A stretch of DNA of 36,915 nt from Bacillus sp. EB600 (GTDB lineage: Bacteria > Bacillota > Bacilli > Bacillales > Cytobacillaceae): positions 1-36,915 of the forward strand of contig NZ_JAEVLT010000042.1 in the NCBI RefSeq assembly GCF_024494385.1. Reading direction: 5' to 3'. Positions 7,232-16,532 of the stretch are shown here, piece by piece (position 1 is the first letter of the stretch; every line of letters starts with the position of its first letter). The notes beneath the pieces are model-generated. The model was given only the letters and a program-made list of their open reading frames with translations, had not been told where the DNA came from and ran no database searches. Both the position numbers and the translations under genes were made by a program.

Positions 7232-8818
7232 CTATCTAGCAGCTTCTGTGCTCATAAATTTCTTCAGTAATTGGTCTAAATTTTCCACAATTTCCGATAA
7301 ATTTTCAAAAGAAGAAGTACTTCCGAAAAGATAATAATCAGGTCGTACAATAACGGCTTCTACTCCCTTTTCTTTAAAATACTGGCCGTATTTTCCATCG
7401 ATATCGATGATTGCATTCGACCCCGCCGTTTCATTATCCGAAACTTCAATAAATTCTGTGCCGATTTTCTCCAAAAACTCAATTTGTTCTAGGTTTAAAG
7501 CCTTCTTTGGATTTGCAACTGGACTCATTATCGTCCAACCATGATGACCTACGATATCATCAAACAAACCTGTCTTTCCTTGATATTTTACCTGATTTTG
7601 AAAAGATAGTTCCCCAGCTAAATTGTCACTTCTACTTTCTTCTGGCTGGTATAGAATACCTTCCGTTAGAATTGGAAATTCAGGAAATGGAGGGATATCT
7701 CCAGATAAGAAGGCTGCATCTCTTTTTTCAGCTTCCACTGGATCCGGAACACATATCACCTTTCCTAAATACAAAGCAGCATCGACAACATCTCGGTTAT
7801 GTGGTTTACGCTCTTTCGTATATTGATCGAGAATAGAGTCATCCACTTTTCCACTCAAAACCAGATCAAGCTTCCAAGCTAAATTCTTTGAATCGCGAAG
7901 CCCTGAGCACAGTCCTTGTCCCATGAACGGTGGAGTTAAGTGCGCTGCGTCACCAGCTAAAATGAGCCTTCCCTTTCGCCATTCATCCACCCATTGTGCC
8001 TTAAATGTATAAACTGCATGTCTCTCCAGCACCGCATTCTCAGGGGTAATATCCCAAGGTTCAAGAAATTTCCAAGCCACTTCTACTCTATTTAGATCTT
8101 CTTTTGTTTCTCCAGGGATAGCCATAATTTCCCACCGTCTTCTTCCAGGACCACCTGAAACAACTGTCGTAGGACGTGCTGGATCACACAACTGTAAATT
8201 CATTGGATTCCATTCTCTTTTTTCATGAGGAACAATATCGACCACAAGCCAATCGGCGTCAAATCCAAAATCCGTTATGGTATGATCCATATTTTTTCGA
8301 ACAAAGCTATTAGCTCCATCACATCCAACCACATATTTAGCCATTATGTTCGTTTCAACTCCATGTGCATCTTTAACAATCAACTCTACACTTTCTTCAT
8401 TTTCCCTCAAGCCAACTGCTTCATGCCCCATATGCACACTTACACTAGGTTGATTACGGCATGCTTTATCCATTAATTCTTCCAGTTCAGGCTGATTGAA
8501 AAAGATATGTCCTGGCCAACCGGAAATACCATCTTGAGAAAAATCAATCGCCAAGAGTAATTGTCGTTCCGCATTACGCCATTCATAAAGATCAGGGACT
8601 GGTTCGAATATTCTTCCAAGGTCATTTTTTGGAATGATAGATTGCAAAATTCTTGCTATTTCATCATCCAAATGAACAGCCCTTGGAAGTGGATACGGCT
8701 CTGAAAATTTCTCATATACTCCAACCTTCCAGTCTTTTTGTCCAAGTAAAGTGGCTAACAGTTTTGATACAGGTCCATATCCCACAATGGCAACATCAAC
8801 ATTTTCTTGTTTCATCAT
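7232..8818 (-). CDS. FAD-dependent aromatic hydroxylase, MhpA-like
   Basis: A 528-residue class A flavoprotein monooxygenase. It shows the FAD-binding GYGPVSKLLATLLG near residues 13-26, the DG motif in VVGCDGANSFVRKNM, and GDAAHLTPPFMGQGLCSGLR, followed by a thioredoxin-like C-terminal domain seen in phenol and 3-(3-hydroxyphenyl)propionate hydroxylases. The expected reaction is NAD(P)H- and O2-dependent ortho-hydroxylation of a phenol to a catechol in the cytoplasm. GAGGGG lies about 7 bases before the ATG. Downstream lies an extradiol dioxygenase and upstream an FAH-family hydrolase, forming a compact ring-opening module. The natural substrate (hydroxyphenylalkanoate, resorcinol or other) is not determined. 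Confidence 0.9.
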   Translation of the reverse strand: MMKQENVDVAIVGYGPVSKLLATLLGQKDWKVGVYEKFSEPYPLPRAVHLDDEIARILQSIIPKNDLGRIFEPVPDLYEWRNAERQLLLAIDFSQDGISGWPGHIFFNQPELEELMDKACRNQPSVSVHMGHEAVGLRENEESVELIVKDAHGVETNIMAKYVVGCDGANSFVRKNMDHTITDFGFDADWLVVDIVPHEKREWNPMNLQLCDPARPTTVVSGGPGRRRWEIMAIPGETKEDLNRVEVAWKFLEPWDITPENAVLERHAVYTFKAQWVDEWRKGRLILAGDAAHLTPPFMGQGLCSGLRDSKNLAWKLDLVLSGKVDDSILDQYTKERKPHNRDVVDAALYLGKVICVPDPVEAEKRDAAFLSGDIPPFPEFPILTEGILYQPEESRSDNLAGELSFQNQVKYQGKTGLFDDIVGHHGWTIMSPVANPKKALNLEQIEFLEKIGTEFIEVSDNETAGSNAIIDIDGKYGQYFKEKGVEAVIVRPDYYLFGSTSSFENLSEIVENLDQLLKKFMSTEAAR

Positions 8819-8933
8819 CTACACCCCTCAAAAAAGAATTAGCTATTTAATTATTTTTAATAAATCATGTAAGCGGATACATATTATTTGAATAGCAAAG
8901 GAGTGTATCGTAGCAGCAATGGAATTAGAAGGG

Positions 8934-8975
8934 CTGGGATTTATACTCCTGAACTATTTAGATCATAAATCCCAG
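8934..8975. terminator. Hairpin between hydroxylase and FAH genes
   Basis: CTGGGATTTAT (8934-8944) pairs with ATAAATCCCAG (8965-8975). A TGTTTTATTT tract follows on the plus strand but there is no T run on the minus strand, so for the minus-strand genes it is more likely an intercistronic hairpin than a full stop. Confidence 0.4.
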
Positions 8976-8994
8976 TGTTTTATTTACGTAAAAA

Positions 8995-9972
8995 TCAAGA
9001 GATTGCTACTTTACTAGGCACCACTTTGTTTATTTGTTCACCTAGATCAATCTTCCCATCGGTACTTCTAATCTGACATCGAATGACATCACCGTCTTTT
9101 AAATATTTGCCATTATTAATTTGATTTGAAACCAGTAAATCACACTTCTCGGCATAAGCAACTGTTGGACTCAGTACTTGCCCAAGTACTTCAGAAGTAA
9201 TATTTAATGCAACCCCACCAGTTGTTCCTGTAATGACAAGATCCCCTTTGGAAAGATCCATGATTTCTGAAAGCTCTGTCAGGGTCTCAGCAGGCTTGTA
9301 CAATAGTTGGCTCGTATTCGCTGATTGACGCAATTCGTCATTGACCCACAAGTTTAATTCAAGATCATGGATTAATGGCACATCATCTTTATCAAGTAAG
9401 TAAAGGAATGGGCCAGTAGGTCCGAATGTACGGTAGCTTTTTCCTTTTAACCATTGCCCTTGAGTAAGTTGGGTTTCACGAGCAGAAACATCATCAAACA
9501 TGACAAGACCAGCTACATATTCATGAAGATTTTCATCTGTTATTTCTACAGTATTAGAAATCTCTGTTCCAATGATTAATCCCAACTCAATTTCATAGTC
9601 TAACAGCTGAACATGTGAAGGTCGTACAATTTCCGTATACGCACCGCAAAGTGAACTGTCTGCCTTGCTAAAAAACATATTGTATGGTGGACGGGTTGCT
9701 TCAAGTCCAGCTTCAGCACGGTGCGAAGAGTAGTTGGCACCTTGACACACAATTCTTGCAGGCTTCGTTACTGGGCTTAAAAGAATTACATCATTTAATG
9801 AAACAGATTCATCGGTTCCCTGTGCTTTTAATTCTCTTGCTTCTTCTACCCCTTTTTCTAAAAAATCCGCTAGAGTGCGATAAGACTCTTTTAAAGCAAG
9901 AATTTTATCTCCTTCTACAACTCCCCACTTCTCTTTATTCTCTTTTTTAAATCTTACAACTTGTAATCCCAT
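8995..9972 (-). CDS. Fumarylacetoacetate hydrolase-family protein
   Basis: A 325-residue FAH-family enzyme. Metal ligands are visible as YEIELG (E127, E129) and FDDVSARE (D161), with KSYRTFGPTGP and the late ITGTTGGVA loop. Members hydrolyse acylpyruvates or hydrate 2-hydroxy-2,4-dienoates in meta-cleavage pathways. The ATG at 9970-9972 is chosen because GAGAGGGG lies 8 bases before it; an upstream ATG at 9993 lacks a good site. It sits between the GntR regulator and the hydroxylase and probably processes the ring-fission product or the dienoate. The exact reaction is inferred. Confidence 0.85.
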   Translation of the reverse strand: MGLQVVRFKKENKEKWGVVEGDKILALKESYRTLADFLEKGVEEARELKAQGTDESVSLNDVILLSPVTKPARIVCQGANYSSHRAEAGLEATRPPYNMFFSKADSSLCGAYTEIVRPSHVQLLDYEIELGLIIGTEISNTVEITDENLHEYVAGLVMFDDVSARETQLTQGQWLKGKSYRTFGPTGPFLYLLDKDDVPLIHDLELNLWVNDELRQSANTSQLLYKPAETLTELSEIMDLSKGDLVITGTTGGVALNITSEVLGQVLSPTVAYAEKCDLLVSNQINNGKYLKDGDVIRCQIRSTDGKIDLGEQINKVVPSKVAIS

Positions 9973-10027
9973 TTTAAATTCCCCTCTCAGCATTGATTTT
10001 AATTTAATTAAAAAATCAGTCTTATTT

Positions 10028-10750
10028 TTAAGAATGATTTTCGTATATGTTTTCTAATATCCTTTTTACACGCAAAATTAAATCTGTCATTTTTTGACTC
10101 GCTAATTGTTCATCACGAGCCAAGATAGCATCATAAATCGATCGATGCCGATCTAGAACTTCAATTGTAGGAGTATCATAAGGTGATTCTGTAATTTCCT
10201 TTGCTGCACTTATTGTTTTTTCACGGCTAATGATAAGTGCTCTGCGTAACACTCGAATGGTATTAATCATGATATCGTTGTATGAAGCTTGCAAGATACT
10301 TTCATGGAAATCATAATCTGCACTCGCCCAAGCCTTTTCATCACCAATTGTCTGTTCAAGTCTTTGAAATGCGTTTGTTATATTGTATAAATCTTGATCT
10401 GTTGCCCTTGTTGCAGCCAGGGCAGCAGCAACAGGTTCAAGACCTAATCTAACTTCTGTTAAATGCAATAATAAATCTTTATTATTCTCATCTTCAAGGA
10501 CCCAAGTTAATAGATCAATATTCCACCACTGCCAATATGAACGTGGTTGTACAATAGTACCTGCTCTTTGATTTGACCTTATGAGTCCCATGGCAGATAA
10601 ACTTTTAAAAGCTTCACGAACTACAGTACGACTTACTCCATATATTTCACTCAATTCTTCTATTTTTGGCAATACCTCACCAGGAGTAATCTCACCAATA
10701 GCTATTTTGTTTCCTAATTCATAAACTAATTGCTCACTTCTATTTTTCAT
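10028..10750 (-). CDS. GntR-family regulator, FadR/FCD subfamily
   Basis: A 240-residue regulator. The N-terminal winged helix (about residues 5-70) includes GEVLPKIEELSEIYGVSRTV and VREAFKSLSAMGLI. The FCD effector domain (about 85-225) has the metal-binding DYDFHESI and a late DRHRSIYDAI. AGGAGG lies 11 bases before the ATG at 10748-10750; a TTG only 2 bases from the site is less likely. FCD regulators usually repress neighbouring carbon-catabolic genes until they bind an organic acid. It is the first gene of the GntR-FAH-hydroxylase-dioxygenase block and probably controls it. Confidence 0.88.
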   Translation of the reverse strand: MKNRSEQLVYELGNKIAIGEITPGEVLPKIEELSEIYGVSRTVVREAFKSLSAMGLIRSNQRAGTIVQPRSYWQWWNIDLLTWVLEDENNKDLLLHLTEVRLGLEPVAAALAATRATDQDLYNITNAFQRLEQTIGDEKAWASADYDFHESILQASYNDIMINTIRVLRRALIISREKTISAAKEITESPYDTPTIEVLDRHRSIYDAILARDEQLASQKMTDLILRVKRILENIYENHS

Positions 10751-10900
10751 AAAGACCAATTCCTCCTATCCTCACTACGTTATACTCTTTCCAACATTAT
10801 AAGTGGAAATTACTTTAATAGGATAGAAAGTTAAAATAATAGAGAATTTAAATCATAAAGGAAACGCTCCAATTAAATATTTTTAAAACCTCCTTTTCAT

Positions 10901-10947
10901 TAAATAAATATTATTTATCTAATTATTATAATAAATAATATTTATTA
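10901..10947. promoter_or_regulatory. AT-rich inverted repeat upstream of the GntR gene
   Basis: TAAATAAATATTATTTAT (10901-10918) faces ATAAATAATATTTATTA (10931-10947), and each arm is itself nearly palindromic. It lies about 150 bases upstream of the GntR start and could be its operator. It does not match the FadR consensus TGGTNNGACCA. Confidence 0.35.
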
Positions 10948-11130
10948 AACAGTCAATCTGTTTTTTTAAAATTTTCTAAAAAATTTGATAAAACAAGTTT
11001 CATTGTAGAACGTGGTGTGCTTACATCGGGATTACTAGGATTGTAAAGACTTATGGAGTAAAACTAAAAGTAAACAGCGTTAAATATTAGATAAAATCTC
11101 AATATACATGCATATGTACATAAATATAAA

Positions 11131-11183
11131 TAAAAAACGAGCTAAAAACATAATTAAATCAATGTTTTTAGCTCGTTTTTTTC
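11131..11183. terminator. Strong bidirectional terminator
   Basis: ACGAGCTAAAAACAT (11138-11152) pairs with ATGTTTTTAGCTCGT (11162-11176), with T runs on both strands. It separates the RsfA gene from the GntR operon. Confidence 0.75.
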
Positions 11184-11463
11184 TGTTTAACTGTAAAATT
11201 CGGGATAATCAATCGCCTTTTCCATTTCCATTACCTACAGCTCAGTTCTTCCAATTCTCATTACCATACTTATCACATCCTATTTATATTTTTTTAAATC
11301 TATTAATTCGTGTGTAACGAAATTACATAATTGGTTATACATAAAAGAACAGATAAATGTGTTTTAATGCGATTCCCCAACTTCCTAAATTTAGAGGAAT
11401 GGTAGGTTTTAGTATTCATCTTAATTAAATAAACAGAATCCTAATAATATCCCACAATTTTGT

Positions 11464-11913
11464 TTATTTCCCAAAGATAATTTTCTTTTCTAACTCTTTT
11501 ATTATCAAAAAATACTTTTCTTTGTCTTCTCGAATACTTGATGACATTTCCGTTTTATTGTAGAGGCCATGCAAAATGTGAATAACTGCATGAAAGGTAA
11601 TCTCACTTTTTACCGGTACCTCTTGCTGGGATTTTTGATTAATAGTAGATACAGCTTGAGTTAGATTTGAAGGAGGGGATTGGTTTTTTATTTCCTTAAA
11701 CTGTTTCTTTGCAAGTTCAATACCAGATTTATATTGTTTACGAACATACGAATTCCAGCGAAATCCGCAGGCTACAGCTGTACGGGAAAGACGTTTGCCG
11801 ACCTCCTCAAATGCTTGGAGCTGGGTACCGCCTTCCCTAATATATCGGAGAACTACTTCTGCAAGTAACACATCCTGATCGTGGGACCAGGCATCTTGGC
11901 GTGTTGGTGACAT
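11464..11913 (-). CDS. RsfA-family (YlbO-like) transcriptional regulator
   Basis: A 149-residue protein. The N-terminal third is a Myb/SANT-like DNA-binding region with TRQDAWSHDQDVLLAEVVLR and LQAFEEVGKRLSRTAVACGF, diagnostic of RsfA, the prespore-specific regulator family of Bacillus. The C-terminal part is Lys/Glu-rich and probably coiled. CTAGGAGGG lies about 9 bases before the ATG at 11911-11913, so an ATG ten codons upstream is rejected. Bacilli commonly carry several RsfA paralogues. It is flanked by catabolic genes but is monocistronic; a role in the pathway is not indicated. Confidence 0.88.
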   Translation of the reverse strand: MSPTRQDAWSHDQDVLLAEVVLRYIREGGTQLQAFEEVGKRLSRTAVACGFRWNSYVRKQYKSGIELAKKQFKEIKNQSPPSNLTQAVSTINQKSQQEVPVKSEITFHAVIHILHGLYNKTEMSSSIREDKEKYFLIIKELEKKIIFGK

Positions 11914-12189
11914 CAGTATATCCCTCCTAGTGTTTTTATTCATAAATATGTTTCTACTAGAAAAGATAGACTGATATTACTAATTACCACTTAACAAAAA
12001 TAAAGCTTATTAAAAATCCGGATAACCATACAGAACGATTTCATATGGATTTAGTTCACTGCCCAAGATGGATATTGATCCCCAGAGCTGCAATACTATT
12101 ATTCAACATCTACAACATATGGGCGAACCTGATCCATTAAGTTCCCCAATGGGCCCGACTTCTAAAGATAGATGCGGGCTCATTATATG

Positions 12190-13503
12190 TCAAGCTAGAT
12201 AAAAGTTCTTTTGTGGTAAGAAGCCGCGCTTTACTGCCTCAAAGGTAAGCTGCTCCCTAAACTGAGGATGGGCAATGTTAATAAGTGCTGCTGTGCGGCC
12301 TTGAATGGTTTTTCCTTTTAGTTCAGCTGTCCCATATTCGGTGACGATGATATCAACATCGTTTTTGGATGTGGACACCACAGCACCCTTTGAAAGGGAT
12401 GGAACGATTTTGGAAATTGTATCGTTTTTGGCTGTTGAATAGAGACAAATGATGCCTCGGCCATTTTTTGCCATGCGGACCCCTTTGGCAAAATCAGCCT
12501 GGCCCCCTGTAGAAGAATAGTAGGTCCCGTTAATCGTTTCAGAGTTGCATTGGCCCAAAAAGTCCACTTCAACCGTAGAATTGACCGATACAAGGTTATC
12601 AAGTTGGGCAAGATTACGGAGATCGTTGGTAATATTGCAGGGCAGCATCAGAATATCCTCATTGTTATTCATGAAGTCGTACAGCCGCTTCGAGCCATAA
12701 GCAAATGTCGCGGTTGACTTGCCTTTGAAAATTTTCTTATGTGCATTGGTGATGACGCCTTTCTCATATAAATCTACGACTTTGTCAGGAAGCATTTCTG
12801 TATGAATGCCAAGGTCACGGTGTCCGCTCAAATATTCAATAACCGCATTTGGCATTGACCCGAATCCGATTTGCACCGTGTCGCGATTACTAATTAAGTC
12901 GGCGATCGTTTGGCCGATTTTCATATCCTTATCGTTAAGAACAGGATTGGCAACACAAGGCAAATCAAAATCATGTTCAACAAGTGCCGTAACTTGGCTA
13001 ATATGAATTTTGTTCTGTTCCCCAAACGTACGCGGCATATGTTGATTGACTTCAAGAATGATTGTTTTTGCAGTATCCAACAAGTCTCCAAGATAGCTGA
13101 CGCTGGTCCCGAGCGAAAAATATCCCTCAGCATCCATAGGGGAAACAGTGGCCATCAGGACACGTTCCGTATGGGATGAACCAATTTCTATTAAAGAAGG
13201 GATATCTGAAAAATGGTTAGGAAGCAAGTCAGTCTTCCCCTCAGCAAACGCTTTACGGTCATAAGGACTGATGAAGATGGAAATCTGTTTGATTTTTTCC
13301 TGTTCCACATCTAAAACCGGATAGCCGGGAAGCATACGGTAAAGAAGGTTCCCATTTAGATTTTTATTGAAAACCAAAGCATCAAGCAAAGCAGGCGGCT
13401 CTCCGGGAGTTATAGGAGTAACAATCGCCTCACCGGATTCAATGAACTGAACAGCTTGTTCTGCCGTAAAGTATTTTTCTCGATACATCTTTTGATAACT
13501 CAT
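12190..13503 (-). CDS. Acyl-CoA:carboxylate CoA-transferase (Cat/AbfT family)
   Basis: A 437-residue member of the acetyl-CoA hydrolase/transferase family. Features are IGFGSMPNAVIEYLSGH, then LGIHTEMLPD with the putative catalytic Glu at residue 236 that forms the glutamyl-CoA thioester, STGGQADFAKG, and VTEYGTAELKGKTIQGR. It is similar in layout to 4-hydroxybutyrate or butyrate CoA-transferases. AAAGGAGATG precedes the ATG. It would activate an organic acid using acetyl-CoA, or recover CoA from acyl-CoA. Crotonase and FadF remnants lie directly upstream, implying it once belonged to a larger fatty-acid or aryl-alkanoate operon. Confidence 0.9.
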   Translation of the reverse strand: MSYQKMYREKYFTAEQAVQFIESGEAIVTPITPGEPPALLDALVFNKNLNGNLLYRMLPGYPVLDVEQEKIKQISIFISPYDRKAFAEGKTDLLPNHFSDIPSLIEIGSSHTERVLMATVSPMDAEGYFSLGTSVSYLGDLLDTAKTIILEVNQHMPRTFGEQNKIHISQVTALVEHDFDLPCVANPVLNDKDMKIGQTIADLISNRDTVQIGFGSMPNAVIEYLSGHRDLGIHTEMLPDKVVDLYEKGVITNAHKKIFKGKSTATFAYGSKRLYDFMNNNEDILMLPCNITNDLRNLAQLDNLVSVNSTVEVDFLGQCNSETINGTYYSSTGGQADFAKGVRMAKNGRGIICLYSTAKNDTISKIVPSLSKGAVVSTSKNDVDIIVTEYGTAELKGKTIQGRTAALINIAHPQFREQLTFEAVKRGFLPQKNFYLA

Positions 13504-13540
13504 ATCTTTTCATCTCCTTTAATTGGTTTTTTCCTTGAGA

Positions 13541-13668
13541 TTATTCTCCTTTAAAAACAGCCTGGCGTTTTTCCAAGAAGGCCGGCATTCCTTCTTTTTG
13601 ATCCTTCGTGGAGAAAAGAGCGCCAAATAATTCAGCTTCAAGCGATACAGCCCGTTCAAGATCAAGAA
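13541..13668 (-). pseudogene. Crotonase C-terminal remnant
   Basis: The minus strand encodes ERAVSLEAELFGALFSTKDQ and then EGMPAFLEKRQAVFKGE before a stop at 13541. This is the last ~42 residues of an enoyl-CoA hydratase closely related to the pseudogene at 3511-4295. The 5' part is gone, and the fragment is joined directly to the FadF-like remnant upstream. The deletion end-point is near 13668. Confidence 0.85.
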
Positions 13669-14640
13669 TACATGAGCAAGGCTTTGGGCAATTTTTTGAC
13701 TGCGGTTGTCATAAGAACCCATGGAACCCACGAAAAATAGATATTCAAATTCTTCTCCGGATTTTTTCAATTCTTTGGCGGTTGGAACATGGATTTCATC
13801 GCGGCCATCACGCCAATTTGCCCGTTCTTTTCGGTTGATTCTCCATGGATTTCCCTAGCGTTCAATATTCGTTATCGCGCGCTGGGCGTCAGCATCCAAT
13901 TTTCCTTCCGTTAACACAAGATAACGACGCAGATCGATAATTTTATCTACATGCTCGTTCATCACAGGGCATTGATCTTCACAGTTGCGGTAGGTTGTAC
14001 AAGCCCAAATTTCTTCTTCAGTGATGACATTGCCAATTAAACTGATATTGCTTTCAAGAGCGGCGGCAGCTTCACTTGCCAATGCCAGCTGGTTTCCCCG
14101 TGTATGTTTAAAAAGAGGGGCAGGCATCCATGGCTGTCTCGATGTAACAGCTGCGCCTTTTTCAGTCAAATGGTTGCGCAGTTTTGAAATTAATTCCCGC
14201 GGTGACAGCATTTTCCCTGTTCCCGATGCCGGGCACATATTGGTACAGCGCCCGCACTCCACGCAGTCATAGAGGTCCACCAATTGTTTTTGATTAAAAT
14301 CTTCTATTTTACTGACCCCAAACGTTTCCTGGCTTTCATCTTCGAAATCAATTGTCGATAGCTGACCGATTTTGTGTGTCCGTCCTATATAGCGTTGGTA
14401 AAATCCCCAACAAACCCCAACAAGAATGATTAACACAACGATTTCTTGAAAAAAAGTAAAATAAGGGTAGAGTGGGCCCAATGGAAGGTGAGAGTTTGGG
14501 GCAATCCCCTTCCAAATCAAATCAATAGCTCCCCAAATTGAACAAGTAAGAAGCCATAGAAAAACATCACATGCATCGTCCCGCTCTTTTTGTCTTTAAA
14601 GAGCTTTTTCCCGTGAAGAGCAAAAAATCAATCACAAGGG
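13669..14640 (-). pseudogene. FadF-like Fe-S oxidoreductase, multiply broken
   Basis: Remnant of the ~700-residue membrane Fe-S protein that passes electrons from acyl-CoA dehydrogenases. It keeps membrane segments (GTMHVMFFYGFLLVQFG; TFFQEIVVLIILVGVCWGF) and one 4Fe-4S motif, CVECGRCTNMCP. In the second cluster CTTYRNCEDQCP the expected second Cys is Tyr. Lesions: frameshifts near 14527 and 14600, an in-frame TAG at 13855-13857 that replaces an expected Gln codon, and loss of everything after QSLAHV at 13669, including the CCG domains. The longest open part is 13855-14520. It lies next to an acyl-CoA dehydrogenase, as fadF does to acdA in Bacillus. Confidence 0.85.
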
Positions 14641-14700
14641 AATCTATCAAACCCGTCCCGCATAAGAATGAATGAGTTGGCAGGTGTACTCCCCAAAACT

Positions 14701-15840
14701 TTATTTTGTCAGCATCCTAGAAATAACCAATCGCTGAATCTCTTGTGTTCCTTCATAGATTTGGGTGATTTTTGCGTCACGCATATATCTTTCAACTGGA
14801 TATTCTTTCGTATATCCGTAGCCGCCAAAGATTTGAACTGCTTCTGTTGTTACTTTCATGGCCGTATCTCCGGCAAACAGCTTGGACATCGCAGATTCTT
14901 TTCCGTATGGCAGGCCTTGAGATTCAAGCCATGCAGCTTGGTAGGTTAATAGTCTTGCAGCTTCCACACTTGTTGCCATATCGGCGAGCATAAAGCCAAC
15001 GCCTTGCTGGGCGGAAATGGGTTTACCGAATTGAACGCGTTCTTTGGCATAAGCTGTTGCAGCGTCCATGGCGCCTTGAGCAATTCCCAGTGCCTGAGCG
15101 GCGATTCCGTTACGTCCGCCATCCAGTGTCATCATGGCGATTTTGAAGCCTTCGCCCACTTTGCCCAAAACGTTTTCTACAGGCACTTTACATTCTTCAA
15201 AAATAATCTCGGTGGTTGGTGATGACCGAATGCCCATCTTGTCTTCTTTTTTACCAATGGAGAATCCAGGGAAGTCGCTTTCTACGATAAAGGCCGTAAC
15301 TCCTTTTGCTTTTTGGGAAGGGTCGGTTGCTGCGAACACCACATAAATTTCAGCAGCGCCGCCGTTTGTGATAAAGATTTTGGATCCGTTTAGTACATAA
15401 TGGTCCCCCTCCAGGCGTGCCGTTGTTTTCATGCCGCTTGCGTCAGAACCGCTTCCAGGCTCCGTTAATCCGTAGGCTCCGATTTTCTTTCCTTCCGCCA
15501 TTGGACGCAAATATATCTGCTTTTGTTCTTCGGTTCCGAACTTGTAAACCGGCCATCCAGCTAGAGAGGTATGTGCTGAAAGCATAACGCCGACAGAAGC
15601 GTCAACACGGGATAATTCTTCAACTGCGATACAGTAAGCCAAAAAGTCGCTGCCAATTCCGCCGTACTCTTCCGGCCATGGAATACCTGTTAAGCCAAGG
15701 TCGGCAATTTGCTCAAAAATCCCGCGATCAAACTGTTGTTCCTCATCCCGCTGTGCAGCAGAAGGTTCGACTTCATTTTTCGCAAAATCACGAACCATTT
15801 TTCGAATCATTTCATGTTCATCCGATAATTGAAAATACAT
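14701..15840 (-). CDS. Acyl-CoA dehydrogenase, short-chain (AcdA/MmgC-like)
   Basis: A full-length 379-residue acyl-CoA dehydrogenase. It has LTEPGSGSDASGMKT, the FAD/substrate segment FITNGG, the dimer motif VQIFGGYGYTKEYPVERYMR, and the catalytic Glu at residue 363 in QIYEGTQEIQRL. It oxidises an acyl-CoA to the enoyl-CoA using FAD, with electrons passing to ETF. A GGGGGA site precedes the ATG. Its usual partner, the FadF-like protein downstream, is dead, so electrons must go elsewhere. A truncated paralogue lies at 1690-1821. Confidence 0.92.
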   Translation of the reverse strand: MYFQLSDEHEMIRKMVRDFAKNEVEPSAAQRDEEQQFDRGIFEQIADLGLTGIPWPEEYGGIGSDFLAYCIAVEELSRVDASVGVMLSAHTSLAGWPVYKFGTEEQKQIYLRPMAEGKKIGAYGLTEPGSGSDASGMKTTARLEGDHYVLNGSKIFITNGGAAEIYVVFAATDPSQKAKGVTAFIVESDFPGFSIGKKEDKMGIRSSPTTEIIFEECKVPVENVLGKVGEGFKIAMMTLDGGRNGIAAQALGIAQGAMDAATAYAKERVQFGKPISAQQGVGFMLADMATSVEAARLLTYQAAWLESQGLPYGKESAMSKLFAGDTAMKVTTEAVQIFGGYGYTKEYPVERYMRDAKITQIYEGTQEIQRLVISRMLTK

Positions 15841-16116
15841 TTTTATCCCCCATTACTTAAATTTTTTCAAGCAAATAATATAACGCTAGAATTGTGCCAA
15901 CATTGATAAATATTAAAAAGAGACTGAGGAATCAAATAATTTAAACGAAATATAAATTGTAACGTGTAATTTTTTCCCGCCCAATTGTTTCGTTAACCGT
16001 TTACTTTATTGTGAGTTGTTTAACCTCGATCGTAACAAAAAGATTAATTTTGAAAATAAAAGGTTAATTTTTAAATGACCCTATTATCATTTAACAATAT
16101 TTTTCTAGTTTCTTTT

Positions 16117-16276
16117 TTACAGGAAATTTTTTGGTGAATCGTGATGAGTTTATCTAATTTCTGACTGTAGTAAATTGTCTTATGACTATTTAAACTAGTT
16201 GCTTCAGCAACCTGTATTATTTTTTTCTCAATTGCTTGATTTCGTGTTCTATTTCATCTAATTCTATAAATCTCAT
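16117..16276 (-). pseudogene. Spo0E-like aspartyl-phosphate phosphatase, frameshifted
   Basis: From ATG 16274-16276 the minus strand reads MRFIELDEIEHEIKQLRKK and then hits TAA in a run of seven A (about 16219-16226). With one more A it continues VAEATSLNSHKTIYYSQKLD and on to a stop at 16117. The SQKLDKLI motif and the two-helix length of about 53 residues are typical of Spo0E-family phosphatases, which dephosphorylate Spo0A and delay sporulation. A GGGGAATTGGT ribosome site precedes the start. The break is one base in a homopolymer, so it could be a real inactivation, slippage or a sequencing error. Confidence 0.65.
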
Positions 16277-16532
16277 ACCAATTCCCCTAATCGCTTATTA
16301 TCTTTAACTGTTTTTATGCAAAATGAGTAGTTTGTTTCATTTTTAAAACGTCTTTATTTGTTTTAAAACAGCTTTATTGTGTCTATACAGTCTGATCCTG
16401 TATATGTGTTTTCCACAAATGCGCGTTTTGTTTATGTAGAAACATTCACAATCTCTTCTAATGACAGAATACTTATTAAAATTCCTAAATTAAGACGTCC
16501 TTTGGTTCATATTCTTAATGTCACTTTGAATT

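Noticed and set aside
12068..12202. Plus-strand frame reading MDIDPQSCNTIIQHLQHMG, converging on the CoA-transferase gene
   Set aside because: It overlaps the 3' end of the CoA-transferase, has no clear ribosome site and matches nothing recognised; kept out as a likely chance frame or relic.
14701..15840. Calling this acyl-CoA dehydrogenase the oxygenase partner of the flavin reductase
   Set aside because: It has the catalytic Glu and YEGTQEIQR signature of true acyl-CoA dehydrogenases; the HsaA-like protein at 19112 lacks them and is adjacent to the reductase.
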